Assembly: GCA_963698735.1 (NCBI GenBank)
Contig: CAVOSA010000019.1
Coordinates: 62,001 to 126,000 of the forward strand
Direction: 5' to 3'
From: RPQJ01 sp963698735
Lineage (GTDB): Bacteria > Pseudomonadota > Gammaproteobacteria > Steroidobacterales > Steroidobacteraceae
DNA length: 64,000 bases
Position 1 is the stretch's first letter. The number at the start of each line of letters is the position of its first letter. The notes beneath the pieces are model-generated. The model saw nothing but the letters and a program-made list of their open reading frames with translations, was not told the origin of the DNA and made no database searches. The translations under genes were made by a program, and so were the position numbers. This document shows, in pieces, positions 16,378 to 24,971 of this stretch.

Positions 16378-16992
16378 ATGTCCTTGAATCTTTCGGTCCT
16401 CTTGCGACTGGGCCTCCCTCTGCTCCTGCTGGCGGGGCCGCTCGCGCCGGCCTCGGCGCAGGACGCCACGGCGACCGGGCCGCAACGCGTGCGCTTCGAA
16501 ACGACCATGGGTGCGTTCACCATCGAGGTAGACACGCCACGCGCGCCCCTGACCAGCGCCAGCTTCCTGCAGTACGTCCGCGACGGGCACTACGACGGCA
16601 CGATATTCCACCGCGTGATCGGCAATTTCGTCGTCCAGGGCGGGGGTTACCTGCCGGATGGCACCGAGAAACCGGTCCGTGCCGGCGTGCCGAACGAAAG
16701 CGGCAACGGCCTCAGCAATCGGCGCGGTACGGTCGCGGTGGCACGCACCGAAAACCCGCACAGCGGCACCTCGCAGTTCTACCTCAACGTGGCGAACAAC
16801 ATCGCGCTGGACCCGTCACCCTCGCGCTGGGGGTATGCGGTCTTCGGGCGTGTGGTCGAGGGCATGGACGTGGTCGACAGGATCGCGAGCGTCGCGACGG
16901 GATCGCGCGGCCCGTTCCCCGACGAGACGCCGCTCGAGGCGGTCGTCATCAACTCGGCCCGCGTCGCCGACGAGGCCGTTCCGCCCAAGTGA
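16378..16992 (+). CDS. Periplasmic cyclophilin-type peptidyl-prolyl isomerase
   Basis: 204 residues. A signal peptide (LLRLGLPLLLLAGPLAPASAQ, cleavage near 28) places it in the periplasm. Cyclophilin signatures: FETTMGAFTIEV, FHRVIGNFVVQGGGY with the catalytic Arg, ARTENPHSGTSQFYLNV and WGYAVFGRVVEGMDVVD. It accelerates proline isomerisation during folding of envelope proteins. Its stop overlaps the GTG start of lpxH (GTGA). Confidence 0.94.
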   Translation: MSLNLSVLLRLGLPLLLLAGPLAPASAQDATATGPQRVRFETTMGAFTIEVDTPRAPLTSASFLQYVRDGHYDGTIFHRVIGNFVVQGGGYLPDGTEKPVRAGVPNESGNGLSNRRGTVAVARTENPHSGTSQFYLNVANNIALDPSPSRWGYAVFGRVVEGMDVVDRIASVATGSRGPFPDETPLEAVVINSARVADEAVPPK

Positions 16993-17726
16993 ACGCCGAA
17001 CGCCGCAAGACGCTGCTGATCTCCGACCTGCACCTCGATCCGGCGGCGCCGCAGATCGCGCGGCAGTTCATCGATTTCCTGCGGGGCGAAGCCAGGACAG
17101 CCCGCGCGCTCTACATCCTCGGCGACCTGTTCGAGGCCTGGCTCGGCGACGACGACCCCGATCCGGCCGTGCGCACGATCGTCGCCGAACTTCGCGCGCT
17201 GCGGGAGGCCGGAGTCCCGACGTACTTCATGCACGGCAACCGTGATTTCCTCATCGGCTCGCGCTTCGCCGCGGAGACCGGCTGCACGCTGCTCGACGAC
17301 GGCTCGCTCGTGGACCTGCACGGTGAACAGGTGCTGCTCATGCATGGCGACGTGCTGTGCACCGCCGACACCAGCTACCAGCGGCTGCGACGCATCCTGC
17401 GCAACCCGCTCACACTGTTCGTGCTGCGCAACCTTGGGCTCGAGAGCCGGCGCAGGCTGGGCCGCAAGCTGCGCGCCGGCAGCCAGATGCACGTCGGTGC
17501 GACGGCGCCCGACATCATGGACGTGACGCCCGCAGCTGTCGTCGACGCGCTGCGCAGCGCGGGCGTGCGCACGCTCGTGCACGGCCACACGCATCGCCCC
17601 GCAATCCACACGCTGGACGTCGACGGCAAGCCGGCCCGGCGCATCGTGCTGGGTGACTGGCATGCGCAGGGCAGCGTGCTGGAATGGAACGACGGCGGAG
17701 TGGAACTGAGTACGCTGCCGCGCTGA
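16989..17726 (+). CDS. lpxH: UDP-2,3-diacylglucosamine pyrophosphatase
   Basis: 245 residues from GTG 16989. Hydrolyses UDP-2,3-diacylglucosamine to lipid X in lipid A synthesis at the inner membrane. All calcineurin-type metal-binding blocks are present: SDLHLD, GDLFEAWLGDD, HGNRDFLIG, MHGDVLCTAD, HGHTHRP, and LGDWH near the end. The GTG overlaps the isomerase stop by four bases, the usual ppi-lpxH arrangement. Confidence 0.96.
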   Translation: MNAERRKTLLISDLHLDPAAPQIARQFIDFLRGEARTARALYILGDLFEAWLGDDDPDPAVRTIVAELRALREAGVPTYFMHGNRDFLIGSRFAAETGCTLLDDGSLVDLHGEQVLLMHGDVLCTADTSYQRLRRILRNPLTLFVLRNLGLESRRRLGRKLRAGSQMHVGATAPDIMDVTPAAVVDALRSAGVRTLVHGHTHRPAIHTLDVDGKPARRIVLGDWHAQGSVLEWNDGGVELSTLPR

Positions 17727-17764
17727 GGCTCACTCACTGCTCCCGGTGCGCCGGGCGAGTTGAT

Positions 17765-18355
17765 TCAGATCGGCGTACCGGAGTGGAAGCGGAACTCCGG
17801 ATCCGGCGCGACGGCCAGTTCAGCTTCGACTGCACCCAGCTGTTGCAGCCTCTCGCGCACTCCTTCGCTTCGCTTCTCGGCCAGTCGCAGGTACAGCCCC
17901 GCATGCCGGGACTCGGCCGCCGCCAGCGATTCGTAGAACGGTCCCAGCGGCTCGCCGAGCAATGGAATCAGGCCGACGAACCGTTCATGCGACCGCGCTT
18001 CGATGAGCGCGCCCGTCAGCAGCAGGTCCGTCCGGCGCTCGGCCTCCGTGCGGCGCAGCGCTTTGCGTAGACCCTCGGCATAGCGTGACGGGCTCAACCG
18101 GCGGAACGGCACACTCAGCGCCAGAAGCTGCTGCTGCACCAGTTCGAAATGACGCAGTTCCTCGCGCGCGAGACGCGACATGCGATCCGCAAGCTCGAAG
18201 TCCTCGGGGTACGAAAACATCAGCGCCAGCGCAGTGGACGCGGCCTTTTTTTCGCAGTTGGCGTGATCGAGCAGCAGTTCCTGCCAGCGCTCGACCGCGA
18301 GCATGAACCAGCGCGGATCCGTTGCCGATTGCAGCGCGACCGGGACGCTCACCAC
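17765..18355 (-). CDS. miaE: tRNA-(ms2io6A) hydroxylase
   Basis: 196 residues. MiaE is a non-haem di-iron monooxygenase that hydroxylates the isopentenyl group of ms2i6A37 in tRNA. Di-iron ligands appear in DHANCEKKAA, REELRHFE, EARSHERF and AESRHAGLYL, as in the family. It follows the kinase gene (stop at 18363) by only seven bases on the same strand, so it is the last gene of that unit. Confidence 0.95.
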   Translation of the reverse strand: MVSVPVALQSATDPRWFMLAVERWQELLLDHANCEKKAASTALALMFSYPEDFELADRMSRLAREELRHFELVQQQLLALSVPFRRLSPSRYAEGLRKALRRTEAERRTDLLLTGALIEARSHERFVGLIPLLGEPLGPFYESLAAAESRHAGLYLRLAEKRSEGVRERLQQLGAVEAELAVAPDPEFRFHSGTPI

Positions 18356-18362
18356 GGTGACC

Positions 18363-19613
18363 TCAGGCCGCTGCGCTTTTCAACAGCTCGTCGATCGTAG
18401 CGACGATGGCTGCTGCCGACGAATAACGGTCGGCCGGCTTCTTCGCCAGCAGGCCGTCCAGCAAAGGCTGCAGGTGCGCGAGCGCGCCCGGCAGGCGCGG
18501 GATCGACGCATTTGCGTGCATGTAGATCACGGCAAGCGGGGTTTCCGCGCTGTAGGGCTTCTCGCCAGTCAGCATCTCGTGCAGCACGACGCCGAGGGAA
18601 TAGAGGTCGCTGCGTTCGTCCAGCGGCGACCCGTGCCCCTGCTCCGGACTCATGTAATGCGGCGTACCGAAGATCGTGCCGACCCCCGTGATGTCGCTTT
18701 CGAGACGCAGTTGTCGCGCCAGCCCAAAATCGATGAAGGCGACGGAGCCGTCCTGCCGCAGCAACAGGTTGCCGGGCTTCACGTCGCGATGCAGGACGCC
18801 GACTTCGTGCAGCGCACCCAGGGCCGCCGCCATTTGCCGGACATAGCGCAGCGCATGGTTCGGATCGAGACGTTCCCGCATGCGCGAACGCAGGTCGCCG
18901 CCGGGGAAAAATTCCATCGACAGGTACAGGTGGTCGTCTGCAACGCCGATGTCGAAAATGCGCGCGATGTTGGGATGGCGCAGGTGGGCCACGAGCTCGT
19001 ACTCCCGCAGGAAGCGGTCGAAGGTCGTGCCGCCTTCGACGACGTCGGGCACCTGCCGGAAAATCTTGAGTACCCTCTGCTCGCCCGAACGGACGTCCTC
19101 GGCGAGGAAGACGCTGGACGAACCTCCGACTGCCAACCGGCGGATGCAACGATGGCCGCGGATGCGCACCGACCCGAAGCGGTCGGGCGGTGCTTGCTCG
19201 AGCGCCGCGCGCGAAGTGCCGGCCAACACGTTGTGGCGCTTTGCGAGCGCGTCACGCAGCGCGCCGCACAGGTCCGCGTGTTCGAAGTCCGAGCGCGGCA
19301 GCACGCCCAGCGCGCCCGCCTTGCGCGCCTTGTCGGCGAGCGCCGCGTCACCGCCAGGCGCAAAATAGACGATTGGCGGAAATGCCGGCCGGTCGGCGAG
19401 ATCCTCGATCCATTCGAGCCCGCGCGCGCCCTGCACTTCGTGGTCGAGCAGAATGACGTCGTAGGCGACGCCGGTGAAACCCGCGGGCAGGCGGCCCCGC
19501 GTCGCCGGCTCGTACTCGGCTGGCAGCGCGTCCGGCCATTCGAGCGTGACGTGATGCGCGACGAGCTGCCGGTAGTCGGCCCGGTCGCTCACGATCAAAG
19601 CCCGCAACGTCAT
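18363..19613 (-). CDS. Receiver-like domain fused to Ser/Thr protein kinase
   Basis: 416 residues from ATG 19613, which overlaps the glycerate kinase stop (ATGA). Residues 1-120 look like a response-regulator receiver: ALIVSD (Asp10) and YDVILLDHEV with Asp57 at the phospho-acceptor position. Residues about 145-400 are a Hanks-type kinase: Gly loop LAVGGSSSVFLAED, VLK lysine, HRDVKPGNLLL, DFGLA, GTPHYMSPEQ, and DLYSLGVVLHEMLTG. No membrane segment or PASTA repeats. The reading from 19847 runs antisense-like into glycerate kinase and is rejected. It could link a two-component phosphorelay to Ser/Thr phosphorylation; targets unknown. Confidence 0.9.
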   Translation of the reverse strand: MTLRALIVSDRADYRQLVAHHVTLEWPDALPAEYEPATRGRLPAGFTGVAYDVILLDHEVQGARGLEWIEDLADRPAFPPIVYFAPGGDAALADKARKAGALGVLPRSDFEHADLCGALRDALAKRHNVLAGTSRAALEQAPPDRFGSVRIRGHRCIRRLAVGGSSSVFLAEDVRSGEQRVLKIFRQVPDVVEGGTTFDRFLREYELVAHLRHPNIARIFDIGVADDHLYLSMEFFPGGDLRSRMRERLDPNHALRYVRQMAAALGALHEVGVLHRDVKPGNLLLRQDGSVAFIDFGLARQLRLESDITGVGTIFGTPHYMSPEQGHGSPLDERSDLYSLGVVLHEMLTGEKPYSAETPLAVIYMHANASIPRLPGALAHLQPLLDGLLAKKPADRYSSAAAIVATIDELLKSAAA

Positions 19614-20776
19614 CGCTGCCCTCCCATCTTCAAACCCAGCACGAGATCGCCGACATTGGTCAGCGTCGCGCCAGTATGCAGCAGATCGCCCGCAGCCTCG
19701 AGAAAGCTGCCGGAATCCGCGTGCTCGAGCGCTGCTGCAGGGTCGCAACCGGCATCGCGTCCACGCCGGCACGTGCCCCCATCCACGAGCGCACCTGCAT
19801 CCGGCGATGAGCCGTCGATGCCGTCCGTTCCGGCTGCGAGCAGGCACGCTTCGCGCATGGAGCGCCGTTCGAATTCAAGCGCGGCCGCGAGGGCGAGGTG
19901 CTGATTGCGCCCGCCCCGGCCAGGCCGCTCCGGCAGGCGGACCGTCGACTCGCCCCCGCGGACTTGCACGACTCCTGCCGGGAGCCGGGCCAGCGCCGTC
20001 GCGAATCGAATGCCGAGTGCCGCGGCTTCGCCGGAGAACCGGGAATGCACGATACTGACGCGCAAACCCTGGGCCCGCGCCGTCTCCGCTGCCGCCGCGC
20101 AGGCGTGACGAATCGAAGCCACGATCTTGACCGGCACGGGCGGCGCGTCATCACCGAAGGAATGCAGCAGACCGGAACCGATGATCCGCGGATCGTCGCC
20201 CGGCACGTCCGACATCATCAACGCGTGCGAACGACGCGAACCCGCGATCCGCGCCAGTCCGCCGCCCTTGAGCCGCGACAGTTGCCGGCGCATCGAGTTG
20301 ACCTCCTCGATGGGCGCACCGGACTGCAGTGCCCGTCGATTCAGTGCCTGCAGATCGTCGAGCGCAGCTCCGGGGACGAGCGATTCGACGAGGCTGGACG
20401 CGCCGCCCGACACCAGGAACAGGATCTGCGCATCCTGTGGCAGGCCTGCGACATAGCGTGCGACGCCCTCACCGGCTTCGAGGCTGCGGATGTCGGGCAC
20501 CGGGTGCGAGCCGTAACGGACCGCGAGACCGTGCGATTGCGGAGCAAAGCCGACGGGCAGGTGAGCCTCGGGCACGACGAGGAAGCCACCCGCGGACTGC
20601 GCACCCAACGCCTCTACCGCCCCTTGCGCCATGGCCCCGGCGGCCTTGCCGACCGCGACGATGCGCCATTCCCCGCGCAGCGGATGCGACGACAAATGGT
20701 CGCGAACGGCGCGGCGGCCGTCGACCGCAGCGAGCGCGGCGCGAAAGCAGGTGAGCAGGATCTTGCGGGGGGTCAC
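19610..20776 (-). CDS. Glycerate 2-kinase (DUF4147/MOFRL family)
   Basis: 388 residues from GTG 20776. It phosphorylates D-glycerate to 2-phosphoglycerate, feeding glycolysis from glyoxylate, serine or tartrate catabolism. Family signatures: VAVGKAAGAMAQGA, FLVSGGASSLVE (nucleotide-binding), EVNSMRRQLSRLKGGGLA, SDVPGDDPRIIGSG, and the MOFRL end GRGGRNQHLAL...AAGTDGIDGSSPDAGA. A reading from GTG 20803 would add MGEGWGEGN, which is only the translated REP-like repeat, so the inner GTG is preferred. Confidence 0.92.
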   Translation of the reverse strand: MTPRKILLTCFRAALAAVDGRRAVRDHLSSHPLRGEWRIVAVGKAAGAMAQGAVEALGAQSAGGFLVVPEAHLPVGFAPQSHGLAVRYGSHPVPDIRSLEAGEGVARYVAGLPQDAQILFLVSGGASSLVESLVPGAALDDLQALNRRALQSGAPIEEVNSMRRQLSRLKGGGLARIAGSRRSHALMMSDVPGDDPRIIGSGLLHSFGDDAPPVPVKIVASIRHACAAAAETARAQGLRVSIVHSRFSGEAAALGIRFATALARLPAGVVQVRGGESTVRLPERPGRGGRNQHLALAAALEFERRSMREACLLAAGTDGIDGSSPDAGALVDGGTCRRGRDAGCDPAAALEHADSGSFLEAAGDLLHTGATLTNVGDLVLGLKMGGQR

Positions 20777-20780
20777 GTTG

Positions 20781-20841
20781 CCCTCACCCCAGCCCTCTCC
20801 CACTGACGCGGGAGAGGGAGCAGGCGGCCCTCACCCCAGCC
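20781..20841. repeat. REP-like repeat, one short copy plus a fragment
   Basis: 20781-20818 holds CCCTCACCCC followed by the stem CCCTCTCCC (20793-20801)/GGGAGAGGG (20810-20818). A second partial CCCTCACCCCAGCC copy lies at 20828-20841. It is the same family as 13780-13826 and 42219-42265 but lacks the first stem. It sits between purF and the glycerate kinase start and may act as a terminator or mRNA 3' stabiliser for purF. Confidence 0.75.
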
Positions 20842-20879
20842 ATCTCGAGACTTTCCTGGGATCGGGGGCAGACGAGGTG

Positions 20880-22391
20880 TCAGACGACGGCCTTGAGCAC
20901 GCCGGGTGCGGCGGCGCCGACGTTGCGATTCTGCTTCGCGACGTCCGACCGTTCACGCTGCAGCTTGTCGAGGTACTCCGTCGTGATGTCACCTGTCACG
21001 TACTCGCCCGAGAAGCAGGACGTGTCGAACTGGCTGACACCCGAATCGTGATGGCGCACGGCCTTCACGAGGTCCTCGAGGTCCTGGTAGATGAGCCAGT
21101 CGGCGCCGATCAGCTTTGCCACTTCGTCTTCGCTGCGGCCGGCGGCCACCAGCTCCGACGCGACTGGCATGTCGATGCCGTAGACGTTCGGGTAACGCAC
21201 GGGCGGCGCGGCGGATGCAAAGTACACCTTGTTGGCACCCGCTTCACGCGCAATCTCGATGATCTGCGCGGAGGTGGTGCCGCGGACGATCGAGTCGTCC
21301 ACCAGCAGGACGTTCTTGCCGCGAAACTCGAGGTCGATCGCGTTCAGCTTGCTGCGCACGGACTTCTTGCGCTGATCCTGGCCCGGCATGATGAAGGTGC
21401 GGCCGATGTAGCGGTTCTTGATGAAACCCTCGCGATACTTCACGCCGAGGATCTGCGCGACCTGCATCGCGCTCGTGCGGCTGGTATCCGGGATCGGGAT
21501 CACCGTGTCGATATCGTGGTTCGGTCGCGTGCGGCGAATCTTGTCCGCGAGCAGCTCGCCCATGCGCAGGCGCGCCTTGTAGACCGAGATGTTGTCGATG
21601 ATCGAGTCCGGCCGCGCGAAGTACACGTACTCGAAGATGCATGGCGTGTGGCGCACGGGCTGGGCGCACTGCTGCGTGTGCAGGCGGCCCGTCTCGTCGA
21701 CGTAGACGGCTTCGCCGGGACCCACGTCACGTAGCAGTTCGAATCCACCCTGGTCGAGCGCGACGCTTTCGGACGCAATCATGTGTTCGCGGCCGCGCGG
21801 CGTGTCGCGCATGCCGATGACGAGCGGCCGGATGCCGTGCGGGTCACGGAAGCCGACCACGCCGTGGCCGAGGATCATCGCGATCACGGCGTAGCCGCCG
21901 ATGATGCGGCGGTAGGTGGCGCTGATGGCGGCAAAGATGTCCGCAGCCGAGGCGCGTGTCGTGCCGAAGCGCTGCAACTCGCTCGCCAGCACGTTCAGCA
22001 GCACTTCGGAATCCGACGTGGTGTTGAGGTGGCGGCGATCCTCCCGCATGAGGACATCCGCGAGTTCCCTGGCGTTGGTCAGGTTGCCGTTGTGCGCGAG
22101 GCAGATGCCGTAGGGCGCATTCACGTAGAACGGTTGCGCCTCGTCCGAGCTGTCGCACCCCGCCGTCGGGTAGCGCACGTGACCGATGCCGATGTTGCCG
22201 CGCAGCTGCAGCATGTGGCGCTGCTGGAAGACGTCGCGCACCAGGCCCACGTCCTTGCGCAGGAACAGGGCGCCGTCGTGTTCGGTCATGATGCCCGCGG
22301 CATCCTGGCCGCGATGCTGCAGCACCGTCAGGGCGTCGTAGATCTGCTGGTTGGCCGGGGTGAACCCTACGATGCCGACGATTCCGCACAT
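20880..22391 (-). CDS. purF: Amidophosphoribosyltransferase
   Basis: 503 residues. First committed step of purine synthesis: PRPP plus glutamine to 5-phosphoribosylamine. The N-terminal nucleophile Cys2 is in MCGIVGIVG. The glutaminase half shows GIGHVRYPT and NGNLTNA; the PRPP loop is VLLVDDSIVRGTT at about 365. It is downstream of cvpA with 10 bases between, the conserved cvpA-purF pair. Confidence 0.98.
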   Translation of the reverse strand: MCGIVGIVGFTPANQQIYDALTVLQHRGQDAAGIMTEHDGALFLRKDVGLVRDVFQQRHMLQLRGNIGIGHVRYPTAGCDSSDEAQPFYVNAPYGICLAHNGNLTNARELADVLMREDRRHLNTTSDSEVLLNVLASELQRFGTTRASAADIFAAISATYRRIIGGYAVIAMILGHGVVGFRDPHGIRPLVIGMRDTPRGREHMIASESVALDQGGFELLRDVGPGEAVYVDETGRLHTQQCAQPVRHTPCIFEYVYFARPDSIIDNISVYKARLRMGELLADKIRRTRPNHDIDTVIPIPDTSRTSAMQVAQILGVKYREGFIKNRYIGRTFIMPGQDQRKKSVRSKLNAIDLEFRGKNVLLVDDSIVRGTTSAQIIEIAREAGANKVYFASAAPPVRYPNVYGIDMPVASELVAAGRSEDEVAKLIGADWLIYQDLEDLVKAVRHHDSGVSQFDTSCFSGEYVTGDITTEYLDKLQRERSDVAKQNRNVGAAAPGVLKAVV

Positions 22392-22401
22392 GGTCGCGTC
22401 C

Positions 22402-22908
22402 TCAGGTACCCGACTCGACGACGTCCTCGACGACCTGTCGCCCGGTCTCGACGTAGCCCCGGAGTACCGAAGCCATCTCGATGCCCACCGGAATCAACTT
22501 GGCCTCTTTCCACCACGGCTCGTCCTGCATCTCGGCCGCCTGGGCGAGCATTACGGCGAAGCCGACGATGACGGCGCCGCGGACCAGTCCGAACACGCTG
22601 CCGAGGATCCGGTCCAGGCCAAGCGTCAGGCCCGAGCGCTGCACGAGGTAGCCGAGCAGGCTGCCGATGATCCAGGCCGTCAGCACGGCCGTCAGCAGCA
22701 GCAGGATCCGGGCCACCCAGACCTGCAGGTCGGTGCCCGCGAGCGTGCCGCCCAGGTAGGGCTGGATCACGGGCGCGTACCGCCAGGCGAGCCAGAGGCC
22801 CACGAGCCATCCGAGCAAGGCGACTGACTCGCGCAGGAACCCCCGGATTGCGCCAAACAGCATGGAAATGAGGACGATGGCGATCAGGATGTAGTCAACG
22901 GTCGTCAT
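22402..22908 (-). CDS. cvpA: CvpA-family membrane protein
   Basis: 168 residues with four hydrophobic segments (about 5-22, 28-48, 65-85, 102-122). Family motifs are DYILIAIVLISMLFGAIRGF and GLDRILGSVFGLVRGAVIV. CvpA is an inner-membrane protein first linked to colicin V production and now to envelope stress tolerance. It is encoded immediately upstream of purF as in many gammaproteobacteria. Confidence 0.95.
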   Translation of the reverse strand: MTTVDYILIAIVLISMLFGAIRGFLRESVALLGWLVGLWLAWRYAPVIQPYLGGTLAGTDLQVWVARILLLLTAVLTAWIIGSLLGYLVQRSGLTLGLDRILGSVFGLVRGAVIVGFAVMLAQAAEMQDEPWWKEAKLIPVGIEMASVLRGYVETGRQVVEDVVESGT

Positions 22909-22966
22909 GCGGCCGGTCGCGTCCTGCAGGGCTGAAGGAGGGTGCGAATTCTAGCAGAGGGGACCG

Positions 22967-23659
22967 TCAGCCGCCGGACACGACCGACACCGGCAGTCCG
23001 CGGGCCTTGAGCCGCGAAGCCAGTTTGTCGGCCTCGGCGCGATCGGCGGCCGGGCCGACCCGAACCCGGTGCAGCGTCTTGCCGGACCTGGCCAATGGGG
23101 AGATATAGGCTGGAAATCCAGCCGCCTGCAGCTCGTTCACGAGCTTTCGAGCCGTGGCTTCGGAACCAAACGCGCCTACCTGCACGGAGAACCCGCCTCT
23201 CACCGCTGGGGGCGACTTTGCCGCCGGCGCGCTCGGCTTGGGCTCTGCAACGGGTGCCGGCACTGGAGCGTCGATAACTTTTGCAGGCCCGGGAGATGAC
23301 ACAGCCTTCGATGCCTCGGGCGTTGCATCCGCTGGCGGCGTATCGACCCTGGTGGCGTCAGGCCCCTCAGCTGGCGTCGCGGAAGCCTGCTCAGACGACG
23401 GAGCCGTCGGGGGCTCGACGGTCGGCAATGCCGGCGTGGCCGGCACCGACGGGGCGTCCGCGCGCGGCTCGTGCTTGGCGCCGGCCGAAACGGCGCCTCC
23501 CAGGTCGATCGTGTAGGTGCGGGTTCCGCGCGAGCCCTCCGCCGCGGCCTGGCCGGTCGCAGACTGCTTCGGCCCCGACAGCAGTTCCGGCACCACGACG
23601 ACAGCCAGCACGACGAGCACAGTCGCGCCGATCAGCCGGGCCTTGAGTGGTTCTTCCAT
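22967..23659 (-). CDS. dedD: DedD-like SPOR-domain cell-division protein
   Basis: 230 residues. A short cytoplasmic N terminus, one membrane segment (about 8-28, LIGATVLVVLAVVVVPELL), a long Ala/Pro-rich periplasmic linker (about 60-150) and a C-terminal SPOR domain (about 152-228) that binds denuded septal peptidoglycan. Location between folC and cvpA matches dedD in Pseudomonas and Escherichia. Confidence 0.93.
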   Translation of the reverse strand: MEEPLKARLIGATVLVVLAVVVVPELLSGPKQSATGQAAAEGSRGTRTYTIDLGGAVSAGAKHEPRADAPSVPATPALPTVEPPTAPSSEQASATPAEGPDATRVDTPPADATPEASKAVSSPGPAKVIDAPVPAPVAEPKPSAPAAKSPPAVRGGFSVQVGAFGSEATARKLVNELQAAGFPAYISPLARSGKTLHRVRVGPAADRAEADKLASRLKARGLPVSVVSGG

Positions 23660-23669
23660 CGCGCGAGGA

Positions 23670-24959
23670 TTATATGGGAACGCCCAGGCTCGCGAGCGCG
23701 GGTCCCACCGTGTGGAACGACCCGAACACGACGATGCGGTCGCCCGGTCGCGCCAGGCTGGCCACCCTTTGCATGGCTACGGGGACCGAACCCGCCGGTT
23801 GCAGGGTGACGCCCGCGCCCAGCGCCCGCCGCTCGAGTTCGGATGCGTCGATGGCACGCGGTCCTTCCGAACTCGCGGCAAACCACTCGTCGATCGAATC
23901 GCGCAGGGCCCCGACCACTCCCGGAACGTCCTTGTCACCCAGCATTCCGCAGACCGCGAATGTGCGTCCCGGGACCGGCAGTGCGCGCAGGTTGGCGGCA
24001 AGCGTTGCTGCCGCGGCAGGGTTGTGGGCGACATCGAAGACCCATTCGAACCCGCGCGGGTCGTCTACGCGCTGGAAGCGGCCGGGAAGCTGGACCGACC
24101 GCAGTCCTGCGCAGATCGCCGCACGAGTCAGCGGCAGCTGGTCCGACAACCTGCCCAATGCAGCGAGAGCCGTAGCCGCATTGACCACCTGGATCGGACC
24201 TGGCAGGGCCGGGAGCGGCAATGCCGCGTGTTCGACCCTGCCCGCGACCAGGTAGTCCCATTGGCCCGGACCTGCCGGGCGTCCGTCGAAATCGCTGCCG
24301 CGGACAAACAGATGCGCCCCGATTTCTCTCGCGCGCGAAAAAATGGATCGCGGCGGCTCCGGCATGCCGCAAATCGCGGGCCTTCCGGCGCGGAAGATTC
24401 CGGCCTTCTCGCGCCCGATTGATTCCTCGTCGGGGCCCAGCCATTCCATGTGGTCGAGGCCGATCGACACGACGACGGCGACCGCGGGATCAACGATGTT
24501 GACGGCATCCAGCCGTCCGCCAAGTCCAACCTCGAGCACGATGGCGTCGGGCGCAGCCGTCTCGAACACCAGCAGCGCCGCGAGGGCATTGAACTCGAAA
24601 AACGTGAGTGAGTCCGGCCCGAGCGCGTCGGCAATGCGCTCGAAGGAAGCAACCAGCGAGGCCGCGGAAACCTTGCGGCCGTCGATGCGGATGCGCTCAC
24701 GGTAATCGACGAGGTGCGGCGAAGTGAACGTGCCCACGCGCCAGCCGCCTGCCCGCAGCATTGCATCCAGCAACGCGACGCACGATCCCTTGCCGTTGGT
24801 CCCACCGACGGTGATCACGGGCACCCGCGGCGGTGTCCAGCCCGTTCGCGCCAGCACGCGCGCCACGCGTTCCAGACCGAGTTCGATCGTCGCTGGATGC
24901 AGGCGCTGCTGCCAGTCGAGCCAGTCGTCGAGACGCTCGAACCGCGGTCCGGCAGTCAT
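23670..24959 (-). CDS. folC: Dihydrofolate / folylpolyglutamate synthase
   Basis: 429 residues. Adds glutamate to dihydropteroate and tetrahydrofolate. P-loop VGGTNGKGSCVA, Mur-ligase style SPHLVDYRERIRIDG, LEVGLGGRLDAVN and a C-terminal domain with VFDVAHNPAAA. It starts 12 bases after the accD stop. Confidence 0.97.
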   Translation of the reverse strand: MTAGPRFERLDDWLDWQQRLHPATIELGLERVARVLARTGWTPPRVPVITVGGTNGKGSCVALLDAMLRAGGWRVGTFTSPHLVDYRERIRIDGRKVSAASLVASFERIADALGPDSLTFFEFNALAALLVFETAAPDAIVLEVGLGGRLDAVNIVDPAVAVVVSIGLDHMEWLGPDEESIGREKAGIFRAGRPAICGMPEPPRSIFSRAREIGAHLFVRGSDFDGRPAGPGQWDYLVAGRVEHAALPLPALPGPIQVVNAATALAALGRLSDQLPLTRAAICAGLRSVQLPGRFQRVDDPRGFEWVFDVAHNPAAAATLAANLRALPVPGRTFAVCGMLGDKDVPGVVGALRDSIDEWFAASSEGPRAIDASELERRALGAGVTLQPAGSVPVAMQRVASLARPGDRIVVFGSFHTVGPALASLGVPI

Positions 24960-24971
24960 CTGGGAGGTCGA

